Shown: positions 1 through 11,600 of the stretch, in pieces | Numbering within the stretch: position 1 is the stretch's first letter | Layout: each line of letters opens with the position of its first letter | Source: Psilocybe azurescens | Lineage: Eukaryota > Basidiomycota > Agaricomycetes > Agaricales > Agrocybaceae | Length of the DNA stretch: 64,000 nucleotides | Direction of reading: 5' to 3' | NCBI GenBank assembly: GCA_023853785.1 | Contig: JAJIRX010001041.1 | Coordinates: forward strand, 1-64,000 | Position numbers and translations under genes: made by a program | Notes under the pieces: model-generated | Seen by the model: the letters and a program-made list of their open reading frames with translations, nothing else | What the model was told of the DNA's origin: nothing | Database searches by the model: none

Positions 1-1485
1 GGCCCAGGCTTTGCCCTGCATTACGAGTCCTTTTTTATATTTTACACTGTATTCTTTGAGTCTCAGCATTGGCAATTATAGTATTTGTACCAGAACCTAA
101 AGAAAAATATATTATATAATTGTTATTTCTTATATTATCAATGGTACTAAATTGTTGAATCCACCTCTGTCAGCCTTAGATCCAAACAGAACATCAAACT
201 TACCTAAAAGGAATAAGTCAAATGGTCAAATGAGGAAGAAACAGCAGACAGTCATAGGTGTGTCCAAAGAATGTGATTAGTTTGGTGATATATTTTATGA
301 ACTATACATCTTAACAAAAGGGAAAAATTAGTAAGTGGGGAATAAATTAGAGAGGAATTAGCAAAAGTGATGTAAGTAATTGATGCATGCAAGTGAAAGA
401 GTTGAACTCTGAATCACACAGAAACACAATTCAGAGTGCATGCAAAGCTTATCAGATGGGCTCATGAACTACCATTGTGAATAAAAAGAATTGAATTCTT
501 GAGTAAATTTAAGTGATTTCTTCTTTTCTCCACCAATAACTCTTTGTTACAATACTACTTGCTTCAATTTCAAACAGCTCTATACACTTTCATGTGTTCT
601 ACTGAGCAAGAGAATTCTCAGACTAAAGATAAGAGTTCTATTAAACATTGGCTCAGTTTTTGCAGCATTGGCTGCTTCTTTATTGCAATATCTGGAGAAT
701 TTTAAAACATTTTGAACTTCAGGTTAGTAGAGTTTTTCAATATATTCCTACCACACTGACAGGCAGCCAATGCATCCTCATACACACCACATTTTTTGTT
801 GACACTACTGTCTCTTTCTGTTTTTTGGCTCCATCACTATAGCAGTCATTGACTTAGAAAAGAAACAGACTGGTTATTGATTGTATTTGTCCTTGGCAAA
901 TGGTATCATTAGTAGAGACATAACACATTAAAGTTACAGATCACAGCAATAGGACTATAGGAGTATTTCAAAATATGCTGAAACACTAACAAATATTCTT
1001 GTTAGGCAACAAACCAAACACAGAAAGAAATAGTCTACCTGCCAAAATGTCTATTCAATTATTGGAGTGAACAATATATCAAAGTCCAAAGAACAGAAAA
1101 AAAAAGGATACAAAACAGGTACAAGATACTACAATATAAAAATATAGTCAAATACTGAGGACATAATATCAAGTTTGAATACACCAAGTTTCATTGTTCA
1201 CAGTAAGGAAGAGGTTAAAGAAGAAGAAAAAGGTGTCATATAATATAGCAACATATACATGACAGAATCACAAACAATACAAACATCAAGACAACAACCA
1301 CAGTCCATGGAACCCAGCTATGACTTGATAGAGCCAAGGCCACATTGGAGCAGGTGCACACAGATGCACAGCACAATGTGAAAGAATCAACTGCAATGTC
1401 AGAATTCAATGTAAGTTTGTGCTATTATATTAACAAAACATTATCCACTAGCTGAAGACATTGTTGACAGGATGACAACTACCAC

Positions 1486-1803
1486 ATGGTGTTTGTCAAG
1501 CAACTGCATTCATGGCATGTAACAAGAAAACCAAAAAGATGTAAAAAAGATACCTCACCACATAACAGCATGAAACATGTCAAACCAGTGGCATTTAAGA
1601 CTGGAGACATAGTATGGATCACTATGTCCTTTGTAGCATATGTGAACAAGGACAATACTGCATCAATAAACATTGTGCTGAAGGCATTGACATTGGTAGA
1701 AGAGAAGGTAGGCAACTTCTATGGCCTCACATTGAAACAAATTGTATTGCTATACAATGATATCAAAACAAATCCAATCAGAAACATGAAGCAGACTCAC
1801 TGA
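1486..1803 (+). pseudogene. unrecognised 105-codon coding relic
   Basis: An open frame of 105 codons lies inside the CpG-depleted block. The middle (about residues 38-80) reads like a folded protein segment, with a GDIVWITMSFVAYVNKD stretch followed by a hydrophobic/acidic run. I do not recognise the family. Its location among decayed repeats suggests a fragment of transposon-borne or captured coding sequence rather than a working gene. It may also be a chance frame. Confidence 0.2.
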
Positions 1804-2880
1804 AGACAATGCAGAAGATCATCATCATCAAAAGAAAGAGAGTATTTGATGAAGAGAAGAACATGTACCACAGCATGGAACACATGTTCATCAGCAGCTG
1901 AACAGTGCCCATATAGGTAACACATGTCAACCATTGCAATCAACATTACATATTTGACATGTAGCACTACATATAATTTAATGTGCATATAGCACTATTG
2001 TTATAGTATATTTGCATTCGTAGATCCCTTTGCCCTCATTCCAAAATTCCAGCTCAAGACTGTTTCATTCTCTTCTCTTAAAGAACTGACCAAATTGGTT
2101 GTACAATACACATTTAGGTAGTTAATTAATCCATCTAGATAGTGGACACTTTTTTTTTCTTGAAACTACATGTGATTTCCTCTTTAAATATGAATAGCAA
2201 GATTGGAGAAGGAAGCAATGCCTGTTTAAGCATCTCCAATAACTGAGCATTGCAGAGTCCACTTAGAATAAAACAAGCATCAGTCCTTGGCCAGATAACA
2301 AACTAGTAGTGTAGAACTTTACAGAATATGCTTGACAGTTGTAGAAATACTTTCCTGTATTTAAGAGAGTTCAAATGAGGCCAGAAGAATCTTAACTCAT
2401 TTTACTACCCATTCTTTGTGTGAACTTTCACAAGATATTCATTAAACTTGAACTCATTAAAGTCTCAGGCTTCTGAATCACAAATTGCACAAAACATTAC
2501 ACTTACAGCTGAATCACCCTCTGAAGGACCACCTTTATTTTTACTACTCAATCTATTTCATAGGTCTAGAGATACCCATTATGCTACTAGATATCTTACT
2601 TAGGATAAATTCAATCTTATCTAAGTGTTCAGATACATCTTAAAGCATGTATTCAAGGATCAATACACCAATCATTATATAAGTCATAACAACTATAGAC
2701 TTGAAATGAGACTTACAAATACTATTTTTTTGTAGACATTAGCAGTAAATAATACTATCAATATACACAGAAGCCAGTTATACATGTAAGGACTATATGA
2801 AATTATTGACAGATGACACAAAAGACTAATAATATGTTGCACCAAAATACTGCTAAACTGTAGTCAGATCAAACAGCTAC

Positions 2881-3138
2881 TTGGCATTACAAAAGTGACT
2901 GAGCACCATGTGATTTTATATTCACAATGGATATTCATGTTAAGGCTATTTTAAAAACAAAGGATGGTCATATACCTTTCTAAATTTGCTGAAGTACTCA
3001 TGTATATATATTCTTTATTATCTATAATTTTTGAAATTCTACATTCCTTGTTCACTCAAAATTGTGAGTGAACAAACATGTCAATGAAGAGTTTTAATAT
3101 GTATGTCATGCAGTGCTCAGTCACTTTTGTAATGCTGA
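2881..3138. mobile_element. MITE-like element with about 22-bp TIRs
   Basis: The left end GGCATTACAAAAGTGACTGA near 2883 is repeated as its reverse complement, TCAGTCACTTTTGTAATGC, near 3116-3135. The ends are about 250 bp apart and the interior is AT-rich with no open frame. This is the layout of a short non-autonomous DNA transposon. I could not find a convincing target-site duplication. Confidence 0.5.
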
Positions 3139-3600
3139 GTAAGGATATACACTATGTAGGACTGCATATCAACACCAACAAGAGTATAAAACTGTAGAAA
3201 GACATGCAGAAAAATAAGCAGACATATCCCAAGGGCAATGGGGAGACAACAATGATGGGGAAGGAAAGAGAAAGAAAGAAATAGATTTCCTCATGTGTCT
3301 GTATAGCCCCATGCTGCAAAAAATATTTGGAGTCAACCAAGCCGACCACAATCACCAAGTGCAATACAATCCATAAAAGAAAAATGTTTGAGTCTAAGGC
3401 TATATCCTTGTACCACCAATAGAAGCGGAAATAACTGAGCGGCCAAATATGACCAGATTTAAATGTAAATATCACATGAAAACATTAACTAAAGAGGAAA
3501 TACTTTTGGGCCTTCTATCCCCTTTGATCTCCCAATCAATCAATTTGTCAACATCAGCCAATCAGCGATTATAACACATGCTGCAAAAAAAAAAAAAATT

Positions 3601-4094
3601 ATTATTATTTATCGTTATCGTATCATATCGGTCAGTCAGAAGTAAGCAGCTGAAAATGCCACTTTTTGAGTAACACGTGCTTAATGTTACAAGGTCACAT
3701 CACGTTATAAAATAAATCACGTTATCGAGGATAGATTTTGTGACAACAGCAGGGGTCCCTGAGTTAAAGAACGTAGTCTATTACTACGTAATAGGACTCG
3801 TAATATTATTTTGCGGTTTTGCCAATATCACACTTTCTACCAACTTGTGCGATATATAAAAATCTGTCGCTTCCTTCATTTGAGCTGCCACCGCAACACC
3901 TTAGCATTCCTTTCTTCAACACCTGATAGCACTTCCATAGCATGACACTAGGCACTTGCGATAACCACAGGCATGCAAAAAAAATTTATCGTGGTGGAGG
4001 CTTCTGAGTTACCGGCATTGGCAAGTTAAATTCTGCAACAAGAGGATTGAGTCCTGACATAGATCAAGCTCCCTGGCCAATAAGCGGGTCCAAA
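3601..4094. other. intergenic, no gene seen
   Basis: CpG content recovers here, and an A-rich run followed by an ATT repeat lies at about 3585-3610. No conserved open frame, RNA gene or repeat was recognised. It is the 3' flank of the minus-strand F-box relic. Confidence 0.5.
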
Positions 4095-5651
4095 CTAACC
4101 AATGAAGTCATCAGAAATCACAGTCACTGTATTAGAGGAGTTGGACACAAACTCTTCATAGTGCAGGATTGAATTGCCAGTCAACTGCGTCCAGTTGAAC
4201 GCATCTTCGATCACCAATGTGGGAATCATCAATGCATTGGTAGATCTTCTGTAAGCCTTTCTTTGGGTGCACGTTGAACACGGCGGCAATCTTGCAGCTT
4301 GAGGAACGTGGCATATAGAGACAGATCTTTTGCAATGAAGGGTTGCGTTCGCCATGGTCTGCAACCCTCTGGGGTGCACATCGAATGTGAGATTTGGTGG
4401 CATCAACCATTCCAATATATCAACCCGCGACAACATGGGAAATAAAGTTAAGATGGAGCTGATTTTATTCTATGAGTGTTAATGTCAGCTCCCAAACTTG
4501 AACCTTGGACGAGAACATCACTCACCAGCACCATACAGTCATGATAATCAAAACCTCCCGTCCACCATTCCAATTCCTGCGACTCCGAGAAATGCTTAAT
4601 TACACGAAGTGTGTTTTCAAGCCAATAGCCACAAAGAATAGAGCAATGCTTATGTCTTGGGAAACCCGAGATAATAGACATCATCTCCTCTGTGGCGGTC
4701 CCAGGGTTTTGTGGTGTCAAGAAATCTAGTGTGAGGCAACGAACAAACTTAATGCTTTTACATATTTCTGCAAATTGGGCAAGAAATTGCGGAGTTGCCA
4801 AGATGGTATGGAGATTGGGGAGCAGGTTGCATTTGGATCCCCTGATATTCAACGCTTCAGAATCCAGAATCAATAGGTTGCGAATAGAGGCATGCACATC
4901 AAGAAATTTAATCAATCCTCTGGAAGAGATCGAAGAGAATACTGAAATAGAGAATGTATGTAACTGAGGGAATTTGAGGGTCTCGATATCCACGAGGACC
5001 TCCCTATTAAGCTTGAACGAAAGTTCGAGAACGTTAATCGTGTTGGATGGATTAAAAAGGTGGAACGGAAGAAACTTGTCAGAGCTATGTATTTCTTAGT
5101 TCCAACTTATCTGAAATTGAGTCAAGACGGTACCTGAGGAGCATGGGGAGTTGATTGTAACCCTGCGCAACGTAGAAGGTACGTTGAGCTGCAATTCCCA
5201 AGTCGTGAGGGGACAAGGGCCACAACGCATTGATAATGGATATTTCCTAAAGCCAAGGGCAGTGCTTGTAGACCTGATCTATTATATTTCTGACTCTATC
5301 TGCCGGTCGCAAGGGATTCTGTCAAATGTGATGGATCGAAGGCCAACCATCTCGTGAAATATTTGTTGATCTATCCAAGTCGATGATCCGTAGACGCCCG
5401 TGACGCCAGACGCCAGAGCGAGATACCAGGTTCAGTGTCACTACAGCTCTTGCGAGATCTGGCTCTCGTCCAAGGAGATCGTATGTGTCTTGAAGAGAGA
5501 GTAAATTATTGGCTAATTCCAGATTTTGGTAAAGAATCCATCTTGCTAACGAGAGAAATTGGGATGATGTCCTGGCAAGTTTGGTCAAATCAGATGGGCA
5601 CATGAGGAGTTTGCAGATATACTCCTTAATTTCCACCGGTAGAGAGTTCAT
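4095..5651 (-). pseudogene. F-box/LRR protein, broken
   Basis: The start at 5651 opens with MNSLPVEIKEYICKLL, a typical fungal F-box beginning. F-box proteins recruit substrates to SCF ubiquitin ligases through Skp1. A leucine-rich C-terminal region follows, with the best block at about 4448-5040 (FPQLHTFSISVFSS and SIRNLLILDSE). The gene does not read through. Near 5375 the continuation (IFHEMVGLRSITFD) lies in another frame. Stops separate it from the 4448-5040 block, and the last part (about 4095-4436) changes frame again. No intron I could place repairs the first break. Either this is a pseudogene or the assembly has several indels. The substrate is unknown. Confidence 0.6.
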
Positions 5652-6054
5652 TCTGGAAGAAATTGGAGGAATGAGTGTGGAAACAATCAAGAAATAACCC
5701 AAAATAACCAACTCACAAATCATAAGAGATCGTAAGCCATTCAACATATAAGCACGTGATATCGGAGTTGCTATGCTTTTAAGTTTTATCTCTGGGAGAG
5801 TCCGCCCAGAGCACCGAACTATGCGCCAGACTGTTTGGCGGACTGTTTGGCGGACCCACCTACCATCACTCTCCCGCCTCAAGAGTGACCATACCCGTGC
5901 CCCTCAACCAGCTACCATGACTAGTACCTGGTTGACTTCCGAGGCCGTTGTGCACTTGAGTCTTGAACAGTGACACCGTCTGGGCGCCTGAACTCATTAC
6001 CTCTAGAATATACAGTCGCCCAAAACAATGTTTAATTATAGAATCTATGTTAAA

Positions 6055-6076
6055 ATCCAGGCAGAAATGCCTGGAT
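6055..6076. other. 9-bp perfect hairpin with GAAA loop
   Basis: ATCCAGGCA is followed by GAAA and then TGCCTGGAT, giving a perfect 9-bp stem with a GNRA-type tetraloop if transcribed. It sits at the edge of the CpG-depleted block. No role can be assigned. Confidence 0.5.
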
Positions 6077-6122
6077 TAGGGGGCTTAGTTATCATGTTTG
6101 TGGGCGCTGATAAATAAAGTCC

Positions 6123-6160
6123 CAAAAGGAAAGTGAAAAGAAAAGAAAAGAAAAGAGAGG
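6123..6160. repeat. AAAAG microsatellite
   Basis: Imperfect AAAAG pentamers lie in an A/G-only run. A similar tract occurs at about 58404-58450 inside the foldback element. Confidence 0.7.
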
Positions 6161-6276
6161 ATTTTCTAATATAATTATATCTCGCTCATTTCTTGTTCAA
6201 TTCCTACCAAATAAATTGCAATATGTTTGGAAAATTCATTACTACAATTTGACACATAAATCCTACTAATTAATTA

Positions 6277-6490
6277 GCTGCTATTTGTTGAAAAGACCAA
6301 AGCAATCAGATAAAAACTGTGAGATTGGGAGGTAAACATGTAGCATATAATAATGTAAATACAATTTATACTAGCTAAATTTACTTTGTAATGGAGAATT
6401 CAGTTTATATAAAATTTCTACATACTTGTGGTGGCGCATTCAGTGCATGGGATCATGGGAATTGAGCTATTTGATTCCCAGATTCCAACA
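6277..6490. repeat. left terminal inverted repeat
   Basis: Left arm of the 1.1-kb TIR element. It carries a private insert of about 30 bp (near 6433-6465) absent from the right arm. Confidence 0.7.
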
Positions 6491-6506
6491 CTATTACTGT
6501 CATACA

Positions 6507-6725
6507 TTATCTTCCACTCTGATTTTTGCACGGTTCATTAATCCCCATATCAGCTATTCCTTCCTGTACATTCTTTACTTTTACACAAGGCACACACATT
6601 AGGACAGAATTTTTGTTGTTTCCCTCAGGACAGTCCTTTATGAAGCATTTCCAGCATTTTCTGTCTGGATGAAGTTTCTTTAAAGTATGAGCAACATCTG
6701 CTGCTACCTCTGGATGTGTAATCAT
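6507..6725 (-). pseudogene. short Cys-rich frame inside the TIR element
   Basis: This frame of 72 codons has a cysteine cluster (KCWKCFIKDCPEGNN, then MCVPCVKVK) that resembles a zinc-binding knuckle. I do not recognise a family. It could be a decayed piece of the element's original transposase or DNA-binding protein, or a chance frame. A second minus frame at 6764-7009 shows no motif. Confidence 0.2.
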
Positions 6726-6971
6726 GTGCTGGGGTTGTTTCTTTTCTGATATATTAACTGGTATTACACGGGAACTGATAATTGGCTAGGACCTGCAGTA
6801 TTGATATTTGAAAGGCTAAGCATTGGAATATTGGGTGCAGGACTTGCAGTAGGCTCTTCCATTGAAAGTATACAGAAATATATTTGAGCTTTCATCTGCA
6901 AATGGATTTTCATAAACCTCTCCAGCAAATGAAAGTGCAGATAAGACATATTAAGAAGTAGTACATTGTGT

Positions 6972-7199
6972 AAGCCTGGTGCCCCAGTCTTACCACAGCC
7001 CCTTTCCATATTATCTTATCTTCTACATTTACATACATGTGGCCATGATCCCCAACACATTCCTTCAACACTGACTTCTCTCTTACACATTAGACATTAT
7101 GCACCATATACACCGGTAGCCAGTCAGCCGTTCTATTGATATACTGTGGTCCTGTCATTCTCTGCATGACTCTCAGCGAGCCTGGTGACACTAGGCTTT
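6972..7199. mobile_element. short MITE, copy 1 (CpG-decayed)
   Basis: It begins AAGCCTGGTGCCCCAGTCTT and ends with GAGCCTGGTGACACTAGGCTT. The ends are imperfect inverted repeats built on AAGCCTGG. It is collinear with the copy at 13883-14111 over about 228 bp. It abuts the right TIR of the surrounding element, so it probably inserted into it. Most CpG sites present in the other copy are TG or CA here. Confidence 0.8.
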
Positions 7200-7402
7200 T
7201 GTTGGAATCTGGGAATCAAATGGCTCCATTACCACAAGTATGTAGAATTTTTATATAAACTGAATTCTCTGTTACAGAGTCAATTTAGCTAGTATAAATT
7301 GTATTTACAGTATATAAGTAAAGTATTTACATTATTGTATGCTACATGTTTACCTCCCAATCTCATGGTTTTTATCTGTTTGCTTTGGTCTTTTCAACAG
7401 CT
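7199..7402. repeat. right terminal inverted repeat
   Basis: Right arm of the 1.1-kb TIR element. It contains a private insert of about 22 bp near 7303-7325. Confidence 0.7.
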
Positions 7403-7944
7403 TTCACATTGCAGGTAGAACATATTAAGAAGTAGTACATGATATAGGGCTTACATATGTGTATATACACTAATGAGAATGTAAGGGAGGAAGGAACAAG
7501 CAATTAAGAATGAGGAAAGGACAGGAAATGACTGAAATTCAAAAAAGCGGAGCTGTGAGAATATTTGGCTAAATATGGCTGAGATCAACACAGCCACTGC
7601 TAGGCATAGCCACTGCTAGGCACAGCCACCTCCCACAAGCACCATAACCTTGCCGATTAGGGCACCCTATGTTAATATCCATTCTCGTTGTTCCCTTGGA
7701 AATAGAAGAATACATTGATTTACTTCATAAACAAATCTTTAAAATTGACCATAAACGCAGCACAGACCATTGAAATTTCAAACAATGAAAGTAGTGGTGT
7801 GGACTGATTCAATCACTTGAGATTTTGAAGATCCTACCGTATACATATAATGGCTCCCAGAAAAGAAATTATCTACTGAAATCAAACCACCGCCAAGTCA
7901 GGGAAACGCCACGCTCCCCTCCCGAGCCGCTATCTGCGTCATTT
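7403..7944. other. intergenic, repeat flank
   Basis: A segment of about 30 bp (ACATATTAAGAAGTAGTACAT at 7418) also occurs at 6945 just before the nested MITE, so the same sequence exists inside and outside the TIR element. A 16-bp motif AGCCACTGCTAGGCA is tandemly repeated at about 7593-7625. No gene was seen. Confidence 0.5.
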
Positions 7945-8415
7945 GCCTAGTAGTGCGCCTGTGGGGACCAGACGTGCACGCCGTCGCCGCAGCCGGCGTA
8001 CATGTTGCCTGCAGCGTCGAGCGCGATCCCGTCGGGCACCCCGGTGTCGGCGTATGCAAATATGCGTCTGTTGGTAAATGTCCGGGAAGAGGTGGGGAGA
8101 CATCGAATTTGTAGCTGTGGATGGGTTGTAGGGAGGAAGGTTAGGTTATGAGCGAGAATGAGGAAGTGGGATGGAGAGTATAGTATAGTATATGACGCAC
8201 ATTGTTGCGGGGCGTGTCTGGTCTACGTCCGGGATGGAGGTGACTGCACCTGTGTCTGTGCTAATATTTTATGATTTATGAAATCCCATTGGTAAGCTGG
8301 GGACGACGGAATTGTGGGCGGCAAGAAAGCCGGACGTACACATATGCGTATTTTCTGTCTGCACTGAAGGCGATTCCGTTAGGCGGCTCGGGCACATGGG
8401 TACATTTCGGAGGCA
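7945..8415 (-). pseudogene. SMP-30/gluconolactonase-family relic
   Basis: Read on the minus strand, 8415-8340 gives PEPPNGIAFSADRKYAYV. This is the conserved SMP-30/gluconolactonase beta-propeller motif before the metal-binding Asn/Asp region. The segment 8074-7957 gives RRIFAYADTGVPDGIALD and then NMYAGCGDGVHVWSP, the following blade, which ends at a stop. The order and strand of the pieces are right. The segments between and before them do not read through and no start is evident. Intact family members hydrolyse lactones with a divalent cation. Only about a third of the usual domain of about 300 residues is recognisable, so this is a decayed fragment. Confidence 0.7.
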
Positions 8416-8635
8416 GCTATTTCTAGCACCGGGGTCGGTAACGAGATATAAGTACTCGAGTTGAGGTGAGGGTATTGGCCGAGTAACGAGTGGGCTGTCG
8501 TTGGAGTAAATGCGGCAACGGCCGAACAGATAAGATTGAAGACAAATGCATGGTGGCAGTGCCAACGTAATTCGCTTTCTTTCCTTTCAGCCAGCAGCAC
8601 TGCAGCAATCATCATACCCCAATCACCACAGCCCA

Positions 8636-11600
8636 ATGATCCAACTCGTCGACCTACCCCTGAGCTGCTCATCTACACATTCGCATCGCTCTCCCCCGCT
8701 GACCTCCCTCTCCTCCCGGCTCACATGCAAGTTCCTCAACTCCATCGTGCACAACTCGCTCGTGCTCCAGTACGGCGCCGCGCTCGCCAACGCAGAAGCC
8801 GAAGACAACCCGTGCGCCGCCATCCCGCTCTCCGAGAAGCTCAAGGCCCTCAGAGCCTCGGAGCGCGCCTGAGCCCGCGGCCGCCCGCGCTGGACGACGC
8901 GCGTGCGGGTCTCCGGGGACCAGTCCGGCGTGTACGACCTGACGGGGGCGTGTACCTGCTGAGCAACTCGCACCGCAAGGCGCTGATGTACCTGAAGCTG
9001 CCGAGCAGCGAGGACGAGGCGCAGGCGGTCCAGTGGCGCACGGTCGCGCTGCAGAAGACGATCATCGATATCGGGCTGTGTCTCTTTGAGCATGATCTGC
9101 TCGTCATCGTCAGCACGTACGCATCTCGTCTCTGCTCTGTTCTTTCGTGCGTGTGCTCTTACTGACTGGCTTGGAACAACTCTACAGCACGCCGAGCAGA
9201 CTGTCCACGCCAGGCCACCCGACGTTCGACATTGAGATGCAATATATCCAGTTCTCGACCGGCCTCCCGCACCCCATGGCCTCCGCCCCCAACGTGCACG
9301 TCATGTCCTCGCAGTGGGAGAAACCAGCTGTCGGCATCGAGATCGTCGGCGACCACCTCGTCCTCATCCTGACGTTCCTCAGCCGCGGACGCCCAGACGA
9401 TAGAGTGTTTATATACGAGTGGCAGACGAATGTGCTCAAAGTGGTGCGTTCATTTTCCTTGTATTCTCATTTTTGGTTACATTGAGATGGAAATCGCGAT
9501 GTCGTCGTCGTGCGCCTCATTCTCACCTCTCTCTTTTTCTTTCTTCTCTATATCGGAAATGCACATCACCTAACCTACTTTCCTTATTCAGTCCTTCCTC
9601 GCGCCGCACCGCACCTACTCCGGGCTGATCTTCCTCACGCCGCGGCTCATCCTCCTGCCCAACACGACCGTCAACACGCTCGACATCTTCCGCATCCCGC
9701 GCAAGCCGACGCTCGCGTCCCCGCGCCCGTGCTCGTGCTCCAGCTGCCCGTGCTCGCGGAGGAGCGCATGATGGGCGGCATCTCGTGTCGCGCGGAGCCG
9801 AATCCCGTCGGGGAGGGGTTTGGGAGAGCGACAACGAACACGAACAGGAAGGCGTTCGACGGGAATGCCTCATCCGGATCACAGGGCAAAGGCAAAGACA
9901 AGGGCAAGGGCAAGGGCAAGGGCGAAGGCGAAGGCACATCCCCGGCGATCAACACCCTCCCGACGCGGCCCTTCCTCCCGCCCGCGCAGTCCGCGATCTG
10001 CATCTTCGAGCTCCGCATTCTGGTGCTCAGGCTCAATATGCTGCACGGCGCGTGGAACATGGGGTTCGAGTTCCGCGACCGCTTCACGTTCGTGGTGCAC
10101 CGCAGCGCGTTCGTGCGGCTGGTCGAGCAGTGTGGGGAGAAGGAGGACAAGGAGGAGCAGGCGCAGACGGAGACGGAGACGGAGCAGCCGGATCAGCAGC
10201 CACACCCCGCGCAGCCGCAGCCGCACCCCGCGCCCTCATGGCAGGCGCCAGCACAAGTGCACCAACACCCATCCCAGAACCCGCACCCCCAACACCCGCC
10301 CTCGTGGCAAGCGCAAGCGCACCAACACCATCCCAGCACCCGCCCCCACAGGCCCCTCCCCCGCGACCCCGCCCCCGCCGCCCACGCTGCCCTACGCGAT
10401 ATGGGCCCCCGCCCTCACGCGGTGGTTCAACTCGGACACGGTGTCGACGCGGTGGATCACCGTGTCCGCGGGGCAGCGGTGCGTACGGATGGAGGACCCG
10501 GATCCGGGCGCCGTGGCGCAGGCAAATGCGCATGATGTGGGATATCCTGGGCACGGACTTGGGCGTGCGGGTGGTGGCGACGAATCGCAGGAGGAGGAGG
10601 AGGAAGAGAGCAGACCCGATGCGCGGGTGTTTACTGTGTTGGATTTTAGTGCGGAGGCGGTGGGGAGGGTTAGGCGGGTGTATGATGCGTATGAGGATGA
10701 GGAAGCCTCGAAAGAGGCGGAGGCGGAGGCGGAGGAGGGAGATGCAGATGCAAAATGCAAATGGGGGGGAGTGGGAAGGGCAAAGGCAAAGGCAAAGGCA
10801 AGGGGACAAAGGAGGCGGAGGGGAGTGGCTGGCACGAGGCAGAGGGGAGTGGATGGTACGAGGCGGAAGGGAGTGGGTGGCACGAGGCGGAGGAGGAGAG
10901 TGAGTGGCAGGTGGCAGAGGAGAGAAGTGGGTGGCAGGATCGCGTGCGCCCGAGTGCGGTGGCTGGTGCGAGTGGGACTACGAGTGGGGTGCGTGCTCGT
11001 CACAATGAGGGCGCGGGTGCGGGTGCGGGTTCGCGATATCAAGATGGTGCAGAGGACAACGAGGACAATGACGATGACGGGATGGAGTTCTACTTCGATG
11101 CGTACCGCGGCTATGCCGGTGCCGGTGCTGATGCTGATGGGTATGAGTATGGGATTGGGGATGCCATCGATGCAGACGACGAGGAGGAAGATGGGGATGA
11201 AGATGGGGAGGGAGAGGACTATGCCATCGTAGTCGACGACGACGACGATGATGGGGATGAGGACGAGGACGAGGAGTTCGAGGATGCCAGTGAGGGCGAG
11301 GGGATGAGGAAGATCTTATGCATGCGCTTGGGCTGCATGCGGCGGGTGCGGGTGCGGGTGCGGGTGCGGGTGCGGGTGCGGGTGCGGGTGCGGGTGCGGG
11401 TGGGCTGCATGCGGGGCTGGCGATCGCAGGTCCTGCGAATCCGAATCCGAATCTGAATCCACCACCGCACGCGTTTTCGGTCCTGCAGCAGCTACACACA
11501 CAGCTACAATCTCAGGCTCAGTCCCACCGTCAACCCCAGTCCCAGTCCCAGTCCCAGTCCCAGCTGCCCGCGCGCGTGCACCACCCTATTGCGCGCACGC

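Larger units (their letters stand above)
1..3600. other. CpG-depleted AT-rich repeat block
   Basis: This stretch is AT-rich and almost lacks the CG dinucleotide, while TG and CA are common. CG becomes frequent again from about 3600. That pattern fits old transposon DNA decayed by cytosine methylation. No complete gene is visible; one possible coding relic (1486-1803) and one MITE-like repeat (2881-3138) are listed separately. Confidence 0.7.
5652..6276. other. intergenic, AT-rich from about 6000
   Basis: The upstream flank of the F-box relic contains tandem GTTTGGCGGACT-like motifs near 5829-5853. From about 6000 the sequence becomes AT-rich and CpG-poor. No gene was recognised. A perfect small hairpin and an AAAAG microsatellite are listed separately. 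Confidence 0.4.
6277..7402. mobile_element. DNA transposon-like element with about 200-bp TIRs
   Basis: The segment 6277-6490 matches the reverse complement of 7199-7402 along nearly its whole length, with a few indels. Shared landmarks are TTGAAAAGACCAAAGCA, GAGATTGGGAGGTAAACATG and TGATTCCCAGATTCCAACA. The spacer of about 700 bp holds a short Cys-rich frame on the minus strand and a nested copy of a smaller MITE. No transposase was recognised, so the element is probably non-autonomous. No clear target-site duplication was found. The element lies in a CpG-depleted segment. Confidence 0.7.

Noticed and set aside
3152..3475. 107-codon minus-strand hydrophobic frame
   Set aside because: It lies in CpG-poor AT-rich DNA where Leu/Phe/Ile codons arise by composition. 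No start context or family signal.
9510..11456. Long overlapping open frames on both strands (up to 470 codons) in the F-box pseudogene
   Set aside because: GC-rich, repeat-laden sequence keeps several frames open. Only the frame segments carrying F-box-family blocks were kept; the rest are Arg/Pro/Ala-rich shadows.
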